A stretch of 64,000 bases of DNA from assembly GCA_018340375.1 (NCBI GenBank), contig JAFFJZ010000002.1:22834001-22898000 (forward strand). The letters run 5' to 3'. A program made the position numbers and the translations under genes. The DNA is from Gonatopus flavifemur (lineage: Eukaryota > Arthropoda > Insecta > Hymenoptera > Dryinidae). The notes under the pieces are model-generated. The model was not told where the DNA came from, made no database searches, and saw only the letters and a program-made list of their open reading frames with translations. Positions 57,743 through 64,000 of the stretch are shown one piece after another (positions within the stretch are counted from its first letter, which is position 1; the number at the start of each line of letters is the position of its first letter).

Positions 57743-58466
57743 GGAGTAACACCTATGTAGAACACAGTTTTTGAAGGTGATTTTTGGAATTTTTTCGCAA
57801 GAAAAATTTATATCTTATTGAAAAAATGATTTCATGGCTTTATTATGCATGTTTTGGAGTGTATAAATTAATTTTTACAATGTCCCAAAATACGAAATGG
57901 CGGCTGTACAGGGCAACGAGCATCAAACGATTTTTGAAAGAGGCTTCTACGGCCCGCAACTTTATGTCGCCACAAGTGATCTGAAACACAAAAATCAAAA
58001 ATTTTCTTAATATTTGAACTAAAAGCAAGGGAAGTACGTACGGGTTTTTGAAAATATTGAATTTTAAAAAATTGGCGTACGGTTTTGCAGAAACACAGTT
58101 TTTTCTTAAAAAAAAAATTGCACAAAAGTGGCCGTAAAAATTTAAGTTTTCAATTATTCAAAAAAATCGTACGTACTTCCCTAGAAAATAATGTTGTGAA
58201 GCGTGCATCCAAATTTCAAATTTATTGGATAAAAATTGACTGACAAATCATGCGGGCCGTAAAAGCCTCTTTCAAAAATCGTCTGATGCTCGTTGCCCTG
58301 TACAGCCACCATTTCGTATTTTAGGACATTGTAACAATTAATATATACACTCTAAAACATGTATAATGAAGCCATGAAATTATTTTTTCAATAAGATATA
58401 AATTTTCCTTGCGAAAAAATTCCAAAAATCACCTTCAAAAACTGTGTTCTACATAGGTGTTACCCC
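57743..58466. mobile_element. 724-bp TTAA-flanked long hairpin
   Basis: The arms of about 310 bp begin GGAGTAACACCTATGTAGAA on the left and GGGGTAACACCTATGTAGAA read inward from the right. They stay closely paired through CACAGTTTTTGAAGGTG, GGCTGTACAGGGCAACG and GGGAAGTACGTACG to a loop of about 100 bp. TTAA flanks both sides exactly (57739-57742 and 58467-58470). No coding frame is shared by both arms. Confidence 0.9.
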
Positions 58467-58489
58467 TTAAACCAGAACTGATTAATAAG

Positions 58490-58935
58490 TACATAATATA
58501 AGACTGGGAAATGATTATTTTCAAATAATGTGCAAAGAAATGTGCTCATATAGATTATGCATACTTTATGTATAATAATTATACGATTGACACATAATTT
58601 AGGATAAAATATACATGATTTATGTGAACCTGTTTCTTTCTATGAACATTATGCATAATCTATGTAAAAATTCGGTGTGGAAATTCTTCTGGGCTCAGAC
58701 CTGGGCTAGGTTTATAATCCCCGCTCAAAATGTGGCCCTGGTTAGGACACCTGGATTGGCCCCAACTTGGAGTGTTATGCTTTTTAATCTAGGCCAAGTA
58801 ATGGTTCTCAAACTTGACCCACATCAAGAATTATTCAACTTGAGCCAACTTAGGGAGTTCATTGTAGCCCATATGAATTCTCAAATTTCATTCTGGGGTG
58901 GGCCGCAGGATATTTGGGTGGTATCCCTCGGATGA
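58490..58935. repeat. Mixed repeat: TATGCATA words, then a GGCCCAAGT-type element
   Basis: 58540-58670 has TTATGCATAATC and TATACATGATTTATG words. 58695-58920 has CCTGGGCTAGG, TGGCCCTGG, GGCCCCAACTTGG, TAGGCCAAGT and GAGCCAACTT words, in the style of the 21.7-25.0 kb foldback. The 106-codon frame across it is not credible. Confidence 0.45.
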
Positions 58936-59565
58936 AAGACAAATGAATTTGCTCCAGCAAAATGTTCTTTGAGGGTTAGCTTTTGATAGATCTATGCTTT
59001 ATGTAAAATTACCATCAAATCAAAACCGAATTAAAATTCTCATCCGCTCTTGTATGTAAATTTTCAGGAAGGTAATTAAAATATTCTTCCCAGTCAGCCA
59101 AAGGCGTGTCAAATATTTGGAATTTTAATTTCAAGCTCATAGGTTGTTCGAAATCCGTTTCAATTGTTATAACCTGAAAACTAAGAGCACTGGAAGAATA
59201 ACTTTCAAAAACATAGAAATCAAGATATGTTGCAATTCATTCGGTGTCAGGGATTCCCCTAGTAGGAATAAAAGACAATGCAATTTTCACCTAACATCAT
59301 TGAGCATGCCCCGAATGTACGTCAGCTTTGATTTTTACTTGAGAGGATACGAGAATTACAATCCGAAATATTTCGTGAAAATCCTGTTGACTATTTTGAA
59401 ATGCACTATAGACAATTCTACCAACGTTAATATGAACTATTCCGTTGTTGCATGTATACAGGTTAATAACACCAAAAAAGAGTATTTTTTGTTCATTACC
59501 TCCTTCTAATGTTCAAAGAAAACTGAACGAAAAAAACACTCCCAATGCACAAAATAATGAAATAA
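58936..59565. other. No recognised gene
   Basis: It contains a 121-codon plus frame (59144-59509) with no recognisable motif and no second copy in the window. I would not call it a gene without outside evidence. Confidence 0.35.
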
Positions 59566-59569
59566 AATA

Positions 59570-59730
59570 CAAACCAGACAGGATTTTGACTCGGATCGGA
59601 CAGGTTCTGTTTGGCTCTGTCTGGCAGTTCCATAAATGTTCAAACTGATGAACAAACCAAACAATGTCACACAAACCTATCAGATCTGGGTCAAAATGTT
59701 GTCCGGTTCTGTCAGATATTTTTAATAGGG
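59570..59730. mobile_element. Left-truncated relative of the 12541-12788 MITE
   Basis: It ends TCTGTCAGATATTTTTAATAGGG-like, matching the right end at 12.8 kb (the shared core is ATTTTTAATAGGG preceded by TCTGTC). It contains CCAGACAGGATTTTGAC and GGTCAAAATGTTGTCCGG. The left terminus was not found. Confidence 0.6.
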
Positions 59731-59744
59731 AAAACAATGATAGC

Positions 59745-59860
59745 TAACCCAGGGCCTCTACAGGGTGTGGCTGGACATGCTCAAATTACAATACCTTGGC
59801 TAGACGATTGTGGCCCGTCCAGAGCCTCTACTGGGTGTGGCTATACCTGGACGAAACAAT
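59745..59860. repeat. Direct repeat, CCTCTACWGGGTGTGGCT
   Basis: CCAGGGCCTCTACAGGGTGT and CCAGAGCCTCTACTGGGTGT, each followed by GGCT, lie about 65 bp apart in the same orientation. Confidence 0.65.
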
Positions 59861-59887
59861 GGTGGCTTGCCACAAATTCTGTTGTGA

Positions 59888-60105
59888 GAATTACCGTGAA
59901 ATTCCAGTAATCGAAGGACAAGTAAAAATTCTTCCAAAAATTATTGTGCAGTCTTTAAAAATGAGTGAGTTTTCAAACAGTTGAATGAAAGGGATATTTC
60001 CTATAAGATTTACGAAAAGCACAGTAATATTTAAAAAAAATTCCTACTTGTCCCCCGATCACTGAAATTTCACGGTAATTTTTCAAATAAAATTTTCCCC
60101 GTGTA
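59888..60105. mobile_element. MITE with ATTACCGTGAAATT arms
   Basis: GAATTACCGTGAAATTCCAG and AAGGACAAGTAAAAATT pair with their inverses near 60030-60085. The right terminus TTTTCCCCGTG is followed by TA. The left terminus is lost. Confidence 0.6.
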
Positions 60106-60525
60106 TCAATGTGTCATATCTCATTATTGATGATGGATTTTATACAGGTGATGGTAACCAATTTGATTAATAAAATTCACCTCGACAAAACTAGCGAATC
60201 GATGTTGAAATACGTTGTTTTCAAATGCAAATTTTTTCACATTGTTCGAGGCCTGATGATTGTCTTTGTTACATTGAAAAAATAAAATATCGTCATCTAA
60301 TGTTTCGAATATTCCAATAAAATTGGTTGGATTTTACTCCTGCCAAGACCATATCGAGGTCCGCTTTATTTCACCAAACCCTTTGACTCATGTACCTGAA
60401 AAGGACTCGTTCATAAAACGCATTTGAAATCAAGAATCTTTAATATAGTTTTTGTAAAAAAATCTTCATATAACGAATATTAAATGTTGACATGAAATGT
60501 TCCTGAGCAATCAAGTGTTTGAAAT
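60106..60525. other. No gene or repeat seen
   Basis: AT-rich without paired repeats. Confidence 0.4.
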
Positions 60526-60589
60526 TTATATTTCTATCAGAGGAATAATATGCGAAAAATTAATTACCCCTGCAATATGACCAATTCCA

Positions 60590-60801
60590 TTCCCACAGAG
60601 AAAATAAAGCTGAATGTTGATCGTAATGGTTAGCGATCTATTTAAAATAATACGAAAATAGCATCGAGTCGTAAAAATTACTGCGATAACACTCATGATG
60701 ATTGAACCAAAAGCAATCACAGTTGTGCCGGACAGTAATTAGCACTGTGCAACACAGTACACACATTTTTTCATTCCATTACTGTCCTTTGCAGTATCCA
60801 T
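60590..60801 (-). pseudogene. Broken hydrophobic-protein gene relic, copy 2
   Basis: The minus-strand reading starts at Met 60801 (DTAKDSNGMKKCVYCVAQ), meets an in-frame stop at 60739-60741, then continues in the same frame as LLSGTTVIAFGSIIMSVIA, then VIFTTRCYFRIIL. This aligns residue for residue with the relic at 20284-20491. The hydrophobic segment GTTVIAFGSIIMSVIAVIF is a likely membrane helix. Sequence just upstream of the Met is also similar (GGAAAAGAGAA). The open reading continues to 60526, but similarity fades there. Function is unknown. Confidence 0.6.
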
Positions 60802-62088
60802 GGCTGGTTTCTCTTTTCCGTGTTTCCCATTAAAGAAATTAAAGTATATATTTGTTACGTTGACTTGATAAACCGAGCTGCGCAATTTTTTTCTCGTAAT
60901 AAATGTATATTAAACCGACGAACAGATGTGACTCCAACATTTCACAATTTCTCAATCCTCAAATGCACAGCCGGGCTTTTATTTTTTTTTCGAAATGCAA
61001 ACAAAATATATAATATCGACATAATTCAAATTTTCATCAGGACGTGCAAAACTTTTCTTATCACATTTATCACTCAAACATCGTATTCGAAATCTCTCGT
61101 GCCATTCTACGTTTGTGAGAACTTGTTGGGAATTCCTTTTCCTCGCAAAGCCCTGCGGATTCAATGGTCGTTTTGGTTTACTTTTCACTTTAGTTTCGAG
61201 TCAAAGGAAAAAGTAAGGAGAATATTCAGGAATAAACCAAAGGGGAATCCTTATACACGAGTGCCAAAAAATGGGTTATTGGAATACATTCTTTGCTTCC
61301 GTAGCAAAGGTTTTTAATAAATTAATCATGAGGGTTACATATGAAATTATCGTATCTTCTCTTCATTCATTTTCACGACTTGAAATTCTGTGCAGAGTGA
61401 GAAATGATCCCAATCAAAAAAACTCCAAATAAGTAAGAAAATAACGCCAAGCACATGAAAATCCGATCAATATCTATAAAAACAAATCTATAAACCTATT
61501 CTCAACATAAATTTCATTACATTTCAAATTTTGATGCAATACAACAGGATATGCCCCACCTGAAAAAAAAACATGTGAGATCAATATGTGCTGCCAAGTA
61601 CATTTGGTTATCCAAATGGTATGTCAACGATTTTTTGTATATTGTAATTTCAATTTTTTTCAATCCTATTCAGTGTGATTTATGAGCTTTCAAAAACATC
61701 ATTGTATCAAAAATGAATATCAAGTGGAGTAGAAGAAAAATTAGATTCAATCGTTTGGCATACCTACTAGGAATAACTCTGACTTATCCTGAACCAAACG
61801 TGTTGCTCATTTCTAAACAGTCTAGACCTTTGGATAGCGATGAGATTTATCTTGATAAAAAAAATCGATCAATCTGAACCAGAATGTTGATGTTTTGATC
61901 GCATGAAATTTTGATTATATCTCAGGATCGTGTGAACTGATCAAGTTCGGAGTGTGCTCAAACGAAAGGGTGTAACCGAATTATATACTAAAACTGTAAT
62001 TATTTTTTCGCGACATTCAATGTGTGACGAGTTATTGTGCATTGATAATTTTTCCAGGAGGTTAAATTTCGGTTTAGGAGTAAAGATA
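60802..62088. other. No recognised gene
   Basis: A 165-codon plus frame (60820-61317) is the second longest uninterrupted frame in the window. It is basic and Phe-rich, with no recognisable domain, and it starts at the edge of the copy 2 relic. I treat it as chance. The remainder has no paired repeats. Confidence 0.35.
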
Positions 62089-62175
62089 CACGGTAGCGCG
62101 CGACTTCTGCTTTCTCACTTACATGTTCCTTTGTTGTGTTTTTTTTTCTTCGTGTACTTGGCGTCGAGACGCTAC
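62089..62175. repeat. Short inverted repeat, CGGTAGCG/CGCTACCG
   Basis: TACACGGTAGCG at 62088-62099 is partly matched by CGCTACCG near 62170, and TTCTTCGTGTA at 62147-62157 offers a MITE-like end. The structure is ambiguous. Confidence 0.35.
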
Positions 62176-62272
62176 CGCGTCTCTTGATTTCGATCTTTTT
62201 ATTCAAATTTTGTATACTCGAATATTTGTACCCTCAATCGAACTCCAATCTCATGTTATCGAAGTTTATAAA

Positions 62273-62382
62273 CCCTGCTTGAAGAATCTCATCGAATCGA
62301 TTGATCCTCATTGATTCCGATGCAAAAAAATGATTCAACTCCATTAAGAATCAATCGGTTCAATGAGATTCTTCGAGCAGGG
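62273..62382. mobile_element. 110-bp hairpin MITE, CCCTGCTTGAAGAATCTCAT arms
   Basis: CCCTGCTTGAAGAATCTCAT on the left and CCCTGCTCGAAGAATCTCAT read inward from the right are paired, followed by TGAT(T/C)C and GATTGAT words. A related, more diverged copy is at 62746-62887. Confidence 0.75.
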
Positions 62383-62745
62383 AGTGTCTCATCACTTCGA
62401 GACATTCACAGTCATTCATTACGAATTTTCAAAATATTATGACGCATCGGAATTTTCAAATATGTATTGAATTCGATGAAACTGATTATTATACCAATAG
62501 CAGAAGAATCGATGAACGAGATTTTTATGATAATAATAAAAATCCATTCATCATAAATGTCTTAAATCGATCCATGAAGTGTTCGCGTCATTATAAATCC
62601 AACAAGAAGTATCTCAATCCGTCGTATGAATATGCTATCACAAAGGGAAAAATCACAACTCTGCTTCCAACCTTTTGAGAAGAAATTTATTCATACAATT
62701 ATTCTTCAGCAGAATCTAAATCCAACCTAAAATGACTGATTCCTC

Positions 62746-62887
62746 GATGAAGAAATTTCATTGAACCGATTGATTTCGATGCTGAAATCTGATTTAAACT
62801 CATCAAAAGTCAGTTTTTATTGGATTCGAATCAGTTTTCTACGTCGTAATCAATGAGGATCGATCAGTCCAATCAAATTCTTCCATC
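62746..62887. mobile_element. Diverged relative of the 62273-62382 hairpin
   Basis: GATGAAGAAATTTCATTGAA on the left pairs with GATGGAAGAATTTGATTGG read inward from the right. Both continue with CCGATTGAT- or CTGATCGATCCTCATTGAT-type words shared with the 62.3-kb copy. Confidence 0.6.
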
Positions 62888-62937
62888 AGAGTCGAGTTAG
62901 ATCTTGACAACAGGTCAACAGATCGCAACACGCCCAT

Positions 62938-63166
62938 CACAAGTAGCACAACAGGTTAGAAATGCTAAAAAGGTTCTTGGAAGCTCTGAGCATGTTTTAT
63001 GAACATCCTCAGAATCTTCGGATGAGACTGTTTTGGATGAGAGTATATTCTATGCACATTTTCAGAATGTATTCTTCGAATTTATCTAAAACAATCTCAT
63101 CTGCACATTCTATTCATGATCACGGAATGAACGCAGAATGTTTGAAATGTTCCTGAGTTACTTGGG
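62938..63166. mobile_element. MITE, CCCAAGTAACTCAGGAAC end, relative of 32183-32289
   Basis: The right end read inward is CCCAAGTAACTCAGGAACAT, and the left is CACAAGTAGCACAACAGG. The arms share TCTGAGCATG / GAATGTGC and GAGACTGTTTTGGATGAGA / TCTAAAACAATCTCATC words in inverted positions. Confidence 0.6.
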
Positions 63167-64000
63167 ATGATCCCCCCCCCCCACTCCAAATCCATTCCTT
63201 GATCTGCCTTTGCGTAGTTCTTCTGAGATCAATTTAGGATGGCTCTAGAAACCTTTTCGAGACCTCGAAAATTGTCGATGCTCCCATTCAGTGAAACAAC
63301 ACCCTTCTTGCAATTATTACAAATGATCGTCTTGAGGTTTGAAAACCAGTTCTCATTACATACAAATTATTCTGTACACGATAGAATAAGCTTTTTCGTT
63401 TTCCTATCTTCATCCCCGTTAAGTTCAACATAATACCGAAAAGAATATTCATCATCGAGTACATGGATTGAGAAGTGATTGACTGGGAAAGACCCGAAAT
63501 TGTATTATTGTGCCTTCAGTTGACGAAGGAGTGACATTTGAGCGTTCTCAACATGAAATTCTGTCAAACTCTCCATATCCCTCCTACACCGTCGTCGTTG
63601 GAATATGGTGTGATCATTAACGCAGTGTTCAGCAACGGTATCTGGTGTAATCTTTCGAGACAATTACGTTCAACGTGTGTTGAGGTCCAGGAAGAATGAT
63701 CCATCTCAATAATTCTTCACCAAATTTAAATCCGTTGGAATCATACTAGAAATGGGTGCAGAAAATGGTTTTAGCTACGAAATATAAGTTAGTCAGTTGG
63801 GTCGAACTTGGGTTGTCTTACAGTGCAAAAATAATGTTCAGATCCTAAAGGAGGCATTCATTGATCACGTGAGGTGTTCAAAGAGGGGGGGGGGGAGGGA
63901 AATCAAGCTAGATCTTCCCAAATCTCACTTGGGGAAGAGGGAGGTCCCAGCAAATATCACGTAATTTTTTTTCTAGCAAAAAACGGTGTACAATTGTGTG
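63167..64000. other. Unassigned end of window
   Basis: It contains a run of about 12 C (63171-63182) and a run of about 12 G near 63885-63897. The surroundings of the second (GATCACGTGAGGTGTTC) resemble degraded pieces of the 29.2-kb C-rich MITE type. A 53-codon minus frame (63505-63663) is discussed as a finding. No gene is established. Confidence 0.35.

Noticed and set aside
60820..61317. 165-codon frame as a gene
   Set aside because: No recognisable domain, no homologue in the window, and a composition typical of AT-rich chance frames. Left as unassigned.

Overview
The window looks like non-genic nuclear DNA from an arthropod, most likely an insect. It is AT-rich, has no long open frames and no operon-like gene packing, and is crowded with eukaryotic transposons: mariner, Tc1-like, pogo/Tigger-like and hAT-like elements, TTAA-targeting elements, non-LTR retrotransposon remnants and a tRNA-derived SINE. 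A parasitoid or other hymenopteran is my guess, not something the sequence proves. I found no intact host protein gene. The only recognisable coding sequences are a broken mariner transposase (10251-11481, minus), a 5'-truncated LINE reverse-transcriptase tail with poly(A) (16087-16935, plus), a LINE C-terminal scrap (23893-24125, minus), and two related but broken hydrophobic gene relics (20284-20491 and 60590-60801, minus).

Layout. 1-14.4 kb is dense in short inverted-repeat elements (MITEs): a near-perfect Tc1-ended foldback (858-1765), a hAT MITE with perfect 8-bp target duplication (3675-4261), a Tigger-like element split by a second MITE with its own 8-bp duplication (5911-6897), and a mariner split by a 182-bp MITE (10190-11660). 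14.4-21.4 kb holds more MITEs, the truncated LINE and the first gene relic. 21.7-25.0 kb is a large foldback with nested insertions. 25.0-28.0 kb is the longest stretch without recognised repeats and has a weak candidate for a 5' non-coding exon. 28.0-37.1 kb is again MITE-rich and ends in a 2.6-kb foldback with TT flanks.

38.5-57.7 kb is a nest of overlapping, nearly identical tandem segmental duplications. A 3.2-3.3 kb unit is present twice (38541-41820, 41821-45062). A 4.1-kb unit overlaps its second copy (from 43360, and 47476-51418). A 1-kb part recurs at 53327-54398, and a 1.9-kb unit occurs at 51446-53329 and 55806-57689. These duplications carry along MITEs and a SINE. 57.7-64 kb returns to MITEs, with the second gene relic at 60.6-60.8 kb.

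No genes act together here. The biology is transposon biology: many non-autonomous families with different interiors share one terminal pattern (CAC, a few variable bases, then A-rich; TA target). A second group shares TTAA targets with GGG-starting ends. Nested insertions give a partial order of events. All coordinates were read by eye, so element edges without a stated target duplication are approximate.
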